Source: Symbiodinium natans (Eukaryota; Sar; Dinophyceae; Suessiales; Symbiodiniaceae). Taken from it: DNA of 64,000 nt. The position numbers and the translations under genes were made by a program. Below are positions 54,513 through 64,000 of the stretch, piece by piece. The stretch lies in contig CAJNDS010000171.1 in assembly GCA_905221605.1 (NCBI GenBank), forward strand, positions 143,637 to 207,636. The letters run 5' to 3'. Every line of letters begins with the position of its first letter. Positions within the stretch are counted from its first letter, which is position 1. Under the pieces are notes generated by a model. It had not been told where the DNA came from. It saw only the letters and a list, made by a program, of their open reading frames with translations, and did no database searches.

Positions 54513-55142
54513 TGAGTTTGAGGGATAATTCACAGCTGATGTTAGTGATGTGTCACCAATTGATAAAATGTTTGATAGTGGTGTTGGGTCAGTGGGACAT
54601 GTGTTGAGATTGATTATTATTTTGATCCATTTTAGATTCTTCAAATTGATATGTTCGTGTAAATGAATGATTATTATCATTATCTATACTATATTCACTT
54701 ACTTTATCATAATTTGATGGACCAAATAACCAATTTTTAATTGATTTTCCAGTTGATTGTTTTGATGTATTGTTTCTTTTATCTTTGCAATTACTGTTGA
54801 TAACCAACTATATTTTTGGGGTAATAATAAATTTGCACAATGTGGTATTAATAATATAGATATTGGACAAGTTAATGAACCAACAAAATTTATGTATGAT
54901 AAAGTTGATACATTTAAAAACGTATTTTGTAATCACGCACCAACAATTATTTTGAATCATAATCAATTTGGTTGTATTTTGACATAATTTTGCAATAATT
55001 TGCTGCATTTTTTGAATTTTAATGCAATTTGATTAAGTTGTGACACAAATTTGTGTGTTTTTTAACAATAATTAGCATGATGTATTATGTTTGCATACAT
55101 TTTGAATGAATTAAAACATTTCAAGATCATATCAACTTGAGT
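54513..55142. other. AT-rich non-satellite island within the array
   Basis: About 630 bp of strongly AT-rich sequence replaces the satellite. Related 12-mers flank it (CAATTTGAGTTT at 54,508 and CAACTTGAGTTC at 55,131). It carries an RCC1-like coding fragment on the plus strand (next entry) and a Gln/Asn-rich minus-strand frame (54,589-54,807). Composition is unlike anything else in the window except the small island at 63,021. Confidence 0.85.
54766..54987 (+). pseudogene. RCC1-like repeat fragment
   Basis: The 73-codon frame has no ATG at its 5' end and stops at 54,985. It reads ITVDNQLYFWGNNKFAQCG, then EPTKFMYDKV, then VFCNHAPTIILNHNQFGCIL. This follows the RCC1 beta-propeller blade pattern: Leu-Tyr-x-Trp-Gly-x-Asn-x-x-x-Gln-x-Gly, then Pro, then x-C-x-x-x-x-T-x-x-L-x-x-x-x-x-x-x. 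RCC1 repeats normally come in sevens, and only one blade and the start of the next remain. A TTTTAATTGATTTTCCAG tract just upstream could be an intron acceptor. It could derive from an AT-rich eukaryote, a large DNA virus, or a mis-assembled contaminant. Confidence 0.6.
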
Positions 55143-58100
55143 TCACACCCAAATCCATCTGACACCCAAATCCATCTGAGCACTGTGCCTGCCGCACCAA
55201 ACCACACCCAAATCCATCTGAGCACTGTGCCTGCCGCACCAAACCACACCCAAATCCATCTGAGCACTGTGCCTGCCGCACCCAACCACACCCAAATCCA
55301 TCTGAGCACTGTGCCTGCCGCACCAAACCACACCCAAATCCATCTGAGCACTGTGCCTGCCGCACCAAACCACAAATCCATCTGAGCACTGTGACTGCCG
55401 CCACCAAACCACACCCAAATCCATCTGAGCACTGTGCCTGCCGCACCAAACCACAAATCCATCTGAGCACTGTGCCTGCCGCCACCAAACCACACCAATC
55501 CATCTGAGCACTGTGCCCGCCGCACCAAACCACACCCAAATCCATCTGAGCACTGTGCCTGCCGCACCAAGCCACACCCAAATCCATCTGAGCACTGTGC
55601 CTGCCGCACCAAACCACACCCAAATCCATCTGAGCACTGTGCCTGCACCAAACCACACCCAAATCCATCTGAGCACTGTGCCTGCCCGCACCAAACCACA
55701 CCCAAATCCATCTGAGCACTGTGCCTGCCGCACCAAACCACACCCAAATCCATCTGAGCACTGTGCCTGCCGCACCAAACCACACCCAAATCTATCTGAG
55801 CACTGTGCCTGCCGCACCAAACCACACCCAAATCCATCTGAGCACTGTGCCTGCCACACCAAACCACACCCAAATCTATCTGAGCACTGTGCCTGCCGCA
55901 CCAAACCACAAATCTATCTGAGCACTGCCTGGCGCACCAAACCACCCAAATCTATCTGAGCACTGTACCTGCCGCACCAAACCACACACAAATCTATCTG
56001 AGCACTGTGCCTGCCGCACCAAACCACACCCAAATCCATCTGAGCACTGTGCCTGCCGCACCAAACTACACCCAAATCCATCTGAGCACTGTGCCTGCCG
56101 CCCCAAACCACACCCAAATCTATCTGAGCACTGTGCCTGCCGCACCAAACCACAACCCCAAATCCATCTGAGCACTTTGCCTGCCGCACCAAAACCACAC
56201 CCAATCCATCTGAGCACTGTGCCTGACGGCACCCCAAAAACACCCAAATCCATCTGAGCACTGCGCCTGCCGCACCAAACCACACCCAAATCCATCTGAG
56301 CACTGTGCCTGCCGCACCAAAAACACCCAAATCCATCTGAGCACTGTGCCTGCCGCACCAAACCACACCCAAATCCATCTGAGCACTGTGCCTGCCGCAC
56401 CAAACCACAGCCAAATCCATCTGAGCACTGTGCCTGCCGCACCAAACCACACCCAAATCCATCTGAGCACTGTGCCTGCCGCACCAAACCACACCCAAAT
56501 CCATCTGAGCACTCTGCCTGCCGCAACAAACCACACCCAAATCCATCTGAGCACTGTGCCTGCCACACCAAACCACACTGTGCCTGCAGCACCAAACCAC
56601 ACCCAAATCCATCTGAGCACTGTGCCTGCCGCACCAAACCACACCTAAATCCATCTGAGCACTGTGCCTGCCGCACCAAACCACACCCAAATCCATCTGA
56701 GCACTGTGCCTGCCGCACCAAACCACACCCAAATCCATCTGAGCACTGTGCCTGCTGTGCCTGCCGCACCAAACCACACCCAAATCCATCTGAGCACTGT
56801 GCCTGCCGCACCAAACCACACCCAAATCCATCTGAGCACTGTGCCTGCTGTGCCTGCCGCACCAAACCACACCCAAATCCATCTGAGCACTGTGCCTGCC
56901 GCACATCTGGGCGCTGTGCCTGCCGCACCAAGCCACACCCAAATCCATCTGAGCAGTGTGCCTGCCGCAGCAAACCACACCCAAATCCATCTGAGCACTG
57001 TGCCTGCCGCACCAAACCACACCCAAATCCATTTGAGCGCTGTTCCTGCCGCACCAAACCACACCGAAATCCATCTGAGCACTGTGCCTGCCGCACCAAA
57101 CCACACCCAAATCCATCTGAGCACTGTGCCTGCCGCACCAAACCACACCCAAATCCATCTGAGCACTGTGCCTGCCGCATCGAACCACCCTCAAATACAT
57201 AAAAGGACTGTGCCCTGCCGCACAAACACACCCAAATCCATCTGAGGCACTGCGCCTGCCGCACCAAACCACACCCAAATCTATCTGAGCACTGTGCCTG
57301 CCGCACCAAACCACACCCAAATCTATCTGAGCACTGTGCCTGCCTCACCAAACCACACCCAAATCTATCTGAGCACTGTTCCTGCCGCACCAAACCACAC
57401 CCAAATCTATCTGAGCACTGTGCCTGCCGCACCAAACCACACCCAAATCTATCTGAGCACTGTGCCTGCCGCACCAAACCACACCCAAATCTATCTGAGC
57501 AGTGTGCCTGCCGCACCAAACCACGCCCAAATCTATCTGAGAAGTGTGCAGGCCGCGCCAAACCACACCCAAATCTATCTGAGGCCTGCCGCACCAAACC
57601 ACACCCAAATCTATCTGAGCACTGTGCCTGCCGCGCCAAACCACACCCAAATCTATCTGAGCACTGTGCCTGCCGTGCCAAACCACATCCAAATCTATCT
57701 GAGCATTGTGCCTGCCGCACCAAACCACACCCGAATCTATCTGAGCACTGTGCCTGCCGCACCAAACCACACCAAATCTATCTGAGCCTGGTGCCTCCGA
57801 CCCAAACCACAAATTCCTCCTGATCCTGCCTGCCGCACCAAACCACAAACCCCCAAGCATCCAATCTGAGCACTGTGCCTGCCGCACCAAACCACACCCA
57901 ATATCCATCTGAGCACTGTGCCTGCCGCACCAAACCACACCCAAATCCATCTGAGCACTGTGCCTGCCGCACCAAACCCTAAATCCATCTGAGCACTGTG
58001 CCTGCCGCACCAAACCACACCCAAATCCATCTGAGCACTGTGCCTGCGGCACCAAACCACACCCAAATCCATCTGAGCACTGTGCCTGCTGTGCCTGCTG

Positions 58101-58218
58101 CACCAAACCACACCCAAATCCATCTGAGCACTGTGCCTGCCGCACCAAACCACACCCAAATCCATTTGAGCACTGTGCCTGCCGCACCAAACCACGCCCA
58201 AATCCATCTGAGCACTGT
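55143..58218 (+). repeat. 42-bp satellite, second block, about 73 units
   Basis: Same unit and strand as the first block. A TATC subtype (AAATCTATCTGAG) appears at 55,790-55,960, near 56,120 and throughout 57,270-57,780. The variant string at 55,366-55,570 matches that at 49,439-49,640, and the one near 56,840-56,945 matches that near 48,080-48,185. Confidence 0.97.
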
Positions 58219-61200
58219 GGATTTGGGTGTGGTTTGGTGCGGCAGGCACAGTGCTCAGATAGATTTGGGCGTGGTTTGGTGCGGCAGGCACAGTGCTCAG
58301 ATAGATTTGGGTGTGGTTTGGTGCGGCAGGCAGAGTGCTCAGATAGATTTGGGTGTGGTTTGGTGCGGCAGGCACGGTGCTCAGATAGATTTGGGTGTGG
58401 TTTGGTGCGGCAGGCACAGTGCTCAGATAGATTTGGGTGATTTGGGTGTGGTTTGGTGCGGCAGGCACAGTGCTCAGATAGATTTGGGTGTGGTTTGGTG
58501 CGGCAGGCACAGTGCTCAGATAGATTTGGGTGTGGTTTGGTGCGGCAGGCACAGTGCTCAGATAGATTTGGTGCGGCAGGCACAGTGCTCAGATAGATTT
58601 GGGTGTGGTTTGGTGCGGCAGGCACAGTGCTCAGATAAATTTGGGTGTGGTTCGGTGCGGCAGGCACAGTGCTCACATAGATTTGGGTGTGGTTTGGTGC
58701 GGCAGGCACAGTGCTCATATGATTTGGGTGTGGTTTGGTGCGGCAGGCACACAGTGCTCAGATAGATTTGGGTGTGGTTTGGTGCGGCAGGCACACAGTG
58801 CTCAGATGGATTTGGGTGTGGTTTGGTGCGGCAGGCACAGTGCTCAGATGGATTTGGGTGTGGTTTGGTGCGGCAGGCACAGTGCTCAGATGGATTTGGG
58901 TGTGGTTTGGTGCGGCAGGCACAGTGCTCAGATAGATTTGGGTGTGGTTTGGTGCGGCAGGCACAGTGCTCAGATAGATTTGGGTGTGGTTTGGTGCGGC
59001 AGGCACAGAGCTCAGATAGATTTGGGTGTGGTTTGGTGCGGCAGGCACACAGTGCTCAGATAGATTTGGGTGTGGTTTGCTGCGGCAGGCACACAGTGCT
59101 CAGATAGATTTGGGTGTGGTTTGGTGCGGCAGGCACAGTGCTCAGATAGATTTGGGTGTGGTTTGGTGCGGCAGGCACAGTGCTCAGATAGATTTGGGTG
59201 TGGTTTGGTACGGCAGGCAGAGTGCTCAGATAGATTTGGGTGTGGTTTGGTGCGGCAAGCACAGTGCTCAGATAGATTTGGTGCGGCAGGCACAGTGCTC
59301 AGATAGACTTGGTGCGGCAGGCACAGTGCTCAGATAGATTTGGGTGATTGGGTGTGGCTTGGTGCGGCAGGCACACAGTGCTCAGATAGATTTGGGTGTG
59401 GTTTGGTGCGGCAGGCACAGTGCTCAGATAGATTTGGGTGTTGTTTGGTGCGGCAGGCACAGTGCTCAGATAGATTTGGGTGTTGTTTGGTGCGGCAGGC
59501 ACAGTGCTCAGATAGATTTGGGTGTGGTTTGGTGCGGCAGGCACAGTGCTCAGATAGATTTGGGTGTGGTTTGGTAAGGCAGGCACACAACCCTGAGATA
59601 GATTTGGGTGTGGTTTGGTGCGGCAGGCACAGTGCTCAGATAGATTTGGGTGTGGTTTGCTGCGGCAGGCACAGTGCTCAGATAGATTTGGGTGCGGTTT
59701 GGTGCAGCAGGCACAGTGCTCAGATAGATTTGGGTGTGGTTTGGTGCGGCAGGCGCAGTGCTCAGATAGATTTGGGTGTGGTTTGGTGCGGCAGGCACAG
59801 TGCTCAGACAGATTTGGGTGTGGTTTGGTGCGGCAGGCACAGTGCTCAGATAGTTTTGGGTGTGGTTTGGCGCGGCAGGCACAGTGCTCAGACAGATTTG
59901 GGTGTGGTTTGGTGCGGCAGGCACAGTGCTCAGATAGATTTGGGTGTGGTTTGGTGCGGCAGGCACAGTGCTCAGATAGATTTGGGTGTGGTTTGGTGCG
60001 GCAGGCACGGTGCTCAGATAGATTTGGGTGTGGTTCGGTGCGGCAGGCACACTGCTCAGATAGATTTGGGTGTGGTTTGGTGCGGCAGGCACAGTGCTCA
60101 GATAGATTTGGGTGTGGTTTGGTGCGGCCGGCGCAGTGCTCAGATAGATTTGGGTGTGGTTTGGTGCGGCAGGCACAGTGCTCAGATAGATTTGGGTGAT
60201 TTGAGTGTGGTTTGGTGCGGCAGGCACAGTGCTCAGATAGATTTGGGTGTGGTTTGGTGCGGCAGGCACAGTGCTCAGATAGATTTGGGTGTGGTTTGGT
60301 GCGGCAGGCAGAGTGCTCAGATAGATTTGGGTGTGGTTTGGTGCGGCAGGCGCAGTGCTGAGATAGATTTGGGTGTGGTTTGCTGCGGCAGGCACAGTTT
60401 GGTGCGGCAGGCACAGTGCTCAGATAGATTTGGGTGTGGTTTGGTGCGGCAGTTTGGGTGTGGTTTGGTGCGGCAGGCACAGTGCTCAGATAGATTTGGG
60501 TGTGGTTTGGTGCGGCAGGCACAGTGCTCAGACAGATTTGGGTGATAGATTTGGGTGTGGTTTGGTGCAGCAGGCACAGTGCTCAGATAGATTTGGGTGT
60601 GGTTTGGGGCGGCAGGCACAGTGCTCAGATAGATGTGGGTGTGGTTTGCGGCAGGCACACAGTGCTCAGATAGATTTGGGTGCGGTTTGGTGCGCAGGTG
60701 CAGTGCCCAGATAGATTTGGGTGTGGTTTGGTGCGGCAGGCACACAGTGCTCAGATAGATTTGGGTGTGGTTTGGTGCGGCAAGCACAGTGCTCAGATAG
60801 ATTTGGGTGTGGTTTGGTGCGGCAGGCACACAGTGCTCAGATAGATTTGTGGTTTGGTGCGGCAGGCACAGTGCTCAGATAGATTTGGGTGTGGTTTGGT
60901 GCGGCAGGCACAGTGCTCAGATAGAATTGGGTGTGGTTTGGCGCGGCAGGCACAGTGCTCAGATAGATTTGGGTGTGGTTTGGTGCGGCAGGCACAGTGC
61001 TCAGATAGATTTGGGTGTGGTTTGGTGCGGCAGGCACAGTGCTCACATAGATTTGGGTGTGGTTTGGTGCGGCAGGCACAGTGCTCAGATAGATTTGGGT
61101 GTGGTTTGGTGCGGCAGGCACAGTGCTCAGACAGATTCGGGTATGGTTTGGTGCGGCAGGCACAGTGCTCAGATAGATTTGGGTGATTTGGGTGTGGTTT

Positions 61201-63020
61201 GGTGCGGCAGGCACAGTGCTCAGATAGATTTGGGTGTGGTTTGGTGCGGCAGGCGCAGTGCTCAGATAGATTTGGGCGTGGTTTGGTGTGGCAGGCACAG
61301 TGCTGACATAGATTTGGATGTTGTTTGGTGCGGCAGGCACAGTGCTCAGATAGATTTGGGTGTGGTTTGGTGCGGCAGGCACAGTGCTCAGATGGATTTG
61401 GGTGTGGTTTGGTGCGGCAGGCACAGTGCTCAGATGGATTTGGGTGTGGTTTGGTGCTCAGATAGATTTGGGCTGGTTTGGTGCGGCAGGCACAGTGCTC
61501 AGATAGATTTGGGTGTGGTTTGGTGCGGCAGGCACAGTGCTCAGATAGATTTGGGTGTGGTTTGGTGCGGCAGGCACAGTGCTCAGATAGATTTGGGTGT
61601 GGTTTGGTGCGGCAGGCATGGGTGTGGTTTGGTGCGGCAGGCACAGTGCTCAGATAGATTTGGGCGTGGTTTGGTGCGGCAGGCACAGTGCTCAGATAGA
61701 TTTGGGTGTGGTTTGGTGCAGCAGGCACAGTGCTCAGATAGATTTGGGTGTGGTTTGGTGCGGCAGGCACAGTGCTCAGATAGATGTGGGTGTGGTTTGC
61801 GGCAGGCAATGCTCAGATAGATTTGGGTGTGGTTTGGTGCGGCAGGCTGTGCTCAGATAGATTTTGGTGTGGTTTGGTGCGGCAGGCACAGTGCTCAGAT
61901 AGATTTGGGTGTGGTTTGGTGCGGCAGGCACACAGTGCTCAGATAGATTTGGGTGTGGTTTGCTGCGGCAGGCACACAGTGCTCAGATAGATTTGGGTGT
62001 GGTTTGGTGCGGCAGGCACAGTGCTCAGATAGATTTGGGTGTGGTTTGGTGCGGCAGGCACAGTGCTCAGATAGATTTGGGTGTGGTTTGGTGCGGCAGG
62101 CACGGTGCTCAGATAGATTTGGGTGTGGTTTGGTGCGGCAGGCACACTGCTCAGATAGATTTGGGTGTGGTTTGGTGCGGCAGGCACAGTGCTCAGATAG
62201 ATTTGGGTGTGGTTTGGTGCGGCCGGCGCAGTGCTCAGATAGATTTGGGTGTGGTTTGGTGCGGCAGGCACAGTGCTCAGATAGATTTGGGTGTGGTTTG
62301 GTGCGGCAGGCACAGTGCTCAGATAGACTTGGGTGTGGTTTGGTGCGGCAGGCACACAGTGCTCAGATAGATTTGGGTGTGGTTTGGTGCGGCAGGCACA
62401 GTGCTCAGATAGATTTGGGTGTGGTTTGGGGCGGCAGGCACAGTGCTCAGATAGATGTGGGTGTGGTTTGGTGCGGCAGGCACGGTGCTCAGATAGATTT
62501 GGATGTGGTTTGGTGCGGCAGGCACAGTGCTCAGATAGATTTGGGTGTGGTTTGGTGCGGCAGGCACAGTGCTCAGATAGATTTGGGTGTGGTTTGGTGC
62601 GGCAGGCACACTGCTCAGATGGATTTGGGTGTGGTTCGGTGCGGCAGGCACAGTGCTAGATAGATTTGGGTGTGGTTTGGTGCGGCAGGCACAGAGATAG
62701 GTTTGGGTGTGGTTTGGTGCGGCAGGCACACAGTGCTCAGATAGACTTGGGCGTGGATTGGTGCGGCAGGCACAGTGCTCAGATAGATTTGGGTGTGGTT
62801 TGGTGCGGCAGGCACAGTGCTCAGATAGATTGGGTGTGGTTTGGTGCGGCAGGTACAGTGCTCAGATAGATTTGGGTGTGGTTTGGTGCGGCAGGCACAG
62901 TGATTTTGGGTGTGGTTTGGTGCGGCAGGCACAGTGCTCAGATAGATTTGGGTGTGGTTTGGTGCGGCAGGCACACAGTGCTCAGATAGATTTGGGTGTG
63001 GTTTGGTGCGGCAGGCACAC
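58219..63020 (-). repeat. 42-bp satellite, inverted block, about 114 units
   Basis: From GAGCACTGTG/GATTTGGGTG at 58,218/58,219 the unit runs in the opposite orientation (GGTTTGGTGCGGCAGGC). It is mostly the TATC subtype (GATAGATTTGGG), with CATC-type units at about 58,805-58,900, 61,390-61,440 and 62,620. Internal duplications include the 60,000-60,140 and 62,098-62,240 variant strings. Confidence 0.97.
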
Positions 63021-63166
63021 ATGTATTTTTTTGAAGTTAATCCTGTTTAAAAAATGTTTGAAAACACATTGAATAGGTAAGAGTTAGAAAATAATCCATA
63101 AGTATTAATCCATCAATTAATAAGAAATTACAATCATATCAAAAACTAACATATATTAACTCCAAG
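63021..63166. other. Second AT-rich island
   Basis: About 146 bp of A/T-rich unique sequence between satellite units. It shares ATCATATCAA with the end of the first island but shows no other clear similarity. No coding signal. Confidence 0.75.
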
Positions 63167-64000
63167 ATAGATTTGGGTGTGGTTTGGTAAGGCAGGCACA
63201 CAGTGCTCAGATAGATTTGGGTGTGGTTTGGTGCGGCAGGCACACAGTGCTCAGATAGATTTGGGTGTGGTTTGGTGTGGCAGGCACAGTGCTCAGATAG
63301 ATTTGGGTGTGGTTTGGTGCGGCAGGCACAGTGCTCAGATAGATTTGGGTGTGGTTTGGTGAGGCAGGCACAGAGCTCAGATAGATTTGGGTGTGGTTTG
63401 GGGCGGCAGGCACAGTTTGGTGCGGCAGGCACAGTGCTCAGATTGATTTGGGGGTGGTTTGGCGCGGCAGGCACACAGTGCTCAGACAGATTTGGGTGTG
63501 GTTTGGTGCGGCAGGCTCACAGTGCTCAGATAGATTTGGGTGTGGTTTGGTGCGACAGGCACACAGGGTGCGGCAGGCACACAGTGCTCAGATAGATTTG
63601 GGTGTGGTTTGGTGCGGCAAGCACAGTGCTCAAATGAATTTGGGTGTGGTTTGGTGCGGCAGGCACAGTGCTCAGATAGATTTGGGTGTGGTTTGGTGCG
63701 GCAGGCAGTTTGGTGCGGCAGGCACAGTGCTCAGATAGATTTGGGTGTGGTTTGGTGCGGCAGGCACAGTGCTCAGATAGATTTGGGTGTGGTTTGGTGC
63801 GGCAGGCACAGAGCTCAGATAGATTTGGGTGTGGTTTGGTGCTGCAGGCGCAGTGCTCAGATAGATTTGGGTGTGGTTTGGCGCGGCAGGCACAGTGCTC
63901 AGATAGATTCGGGTGTGGTTTGGTGCGGCAGGCACAGTGCTCAGATAGATTTGGGTGTGGTTTGGTGCGGCAGGCACAGTGCTCAGATAGATTTGGGTGT
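63167..64000 (-). repeat. 42-bp satellite, inverted block continuing past the window end
   Basis: About 20 units in inverted orientation, mostly TATC subtype. The array is not closed within the window. Confidence 0.97.

Noticed and set aside
58219-63020. Interpreting the inverted block as a perfect palindrome of the preceding block
   Set aside because: Subtype composition differs (TATC versus CATC) and variant order is not mirrored around 58,219.
47992-64000. CRISPR-like array (regular short repeat)
   Set aside because: Units are contiguous with no unique spacers between them, and the setting is eukaryotic.

Overview
The window looks like nuclear DNA of a dinoflagellate. Four things point there: abundant TTTAGGG/CCCTAAA repeats in both orientations; a split ankyrin-type gene whose first exon carries the SHQW...HPDP and WYDYFSCPQ signatures I associate with a large dinoflagellate family; two Ty1/copia retrotransposons of dinoflagellate style, one with a CCCH-finger Gag; and very low gene density with much simple-sequence DNA. 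Suessiales-like (Polarella/Symbiodiniaceae) is plausible, but the genus cannot be fixed from sequence alone. I see no rRNA, tRNA, CRISPR or bacterial operon signal.

Layout. (1) 1-12.1 kb: a plus-strand gene recognisable as about ten to eleven short exons (SHQW domain, then ankyrin repeats). Its introns consist largely of degenerate or perfect telomere-type repeats. (2) 12.1-24 kb: mostly unrecognised DNA, with MITE-like inverted repeats, a 192-bp tandem duplication, a poly-G tract, hexamer repeats and, at 21.5-23.1 kb, a cluster of at least eight AT-stem hairpins. (3) 24,007-32,556: a complete 8.55-kb Ty1/copia element with 240-bp LTRs that look identical. It sits inside a CCCTAAA array with a 5-bp TAAAC target duplication. 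Gag-Pro and integrase-RT are joined by a TAATG stop/start overlap. The copy carries a 1-nt loss in gag, one in-frame stop in pol, and an extra 154-aa ORF near its 3' end. (4) 32.6-38 kb: telomere-type arrays, a 21-bp minisatellite, an old LTR end related to the young element, a G-quadruplex-prone tract and unrecognised DNA. (5) 38-43.6 kb: CA/CG/CACCACACA repeats with a 100-N gap, the largest block bracketed by a ~95-bp inverted repeat. (6) 43.7-48 kb: a second, broken copia element. Its Gag has a long coiled coil and a CCCH finger. Protease and the integrase zinc domain are missing, and RT runs straight into a satellite. (7) 48-64 kb: a ~16-kb array of a 42-bp satellite that flips orientation near 58,219. 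It is interrupted by two AT-rich islands, the larger of which encodes an RCC1-like repeat fragment.

Genes working together: only the retrotransposon ORFs form a functional set (Gag, protease, integrase, RT/RNase H). The giant open frames in the satellite and CA-repeat regions follow from repeat periods that are multiples of three and are not annotated as genes.
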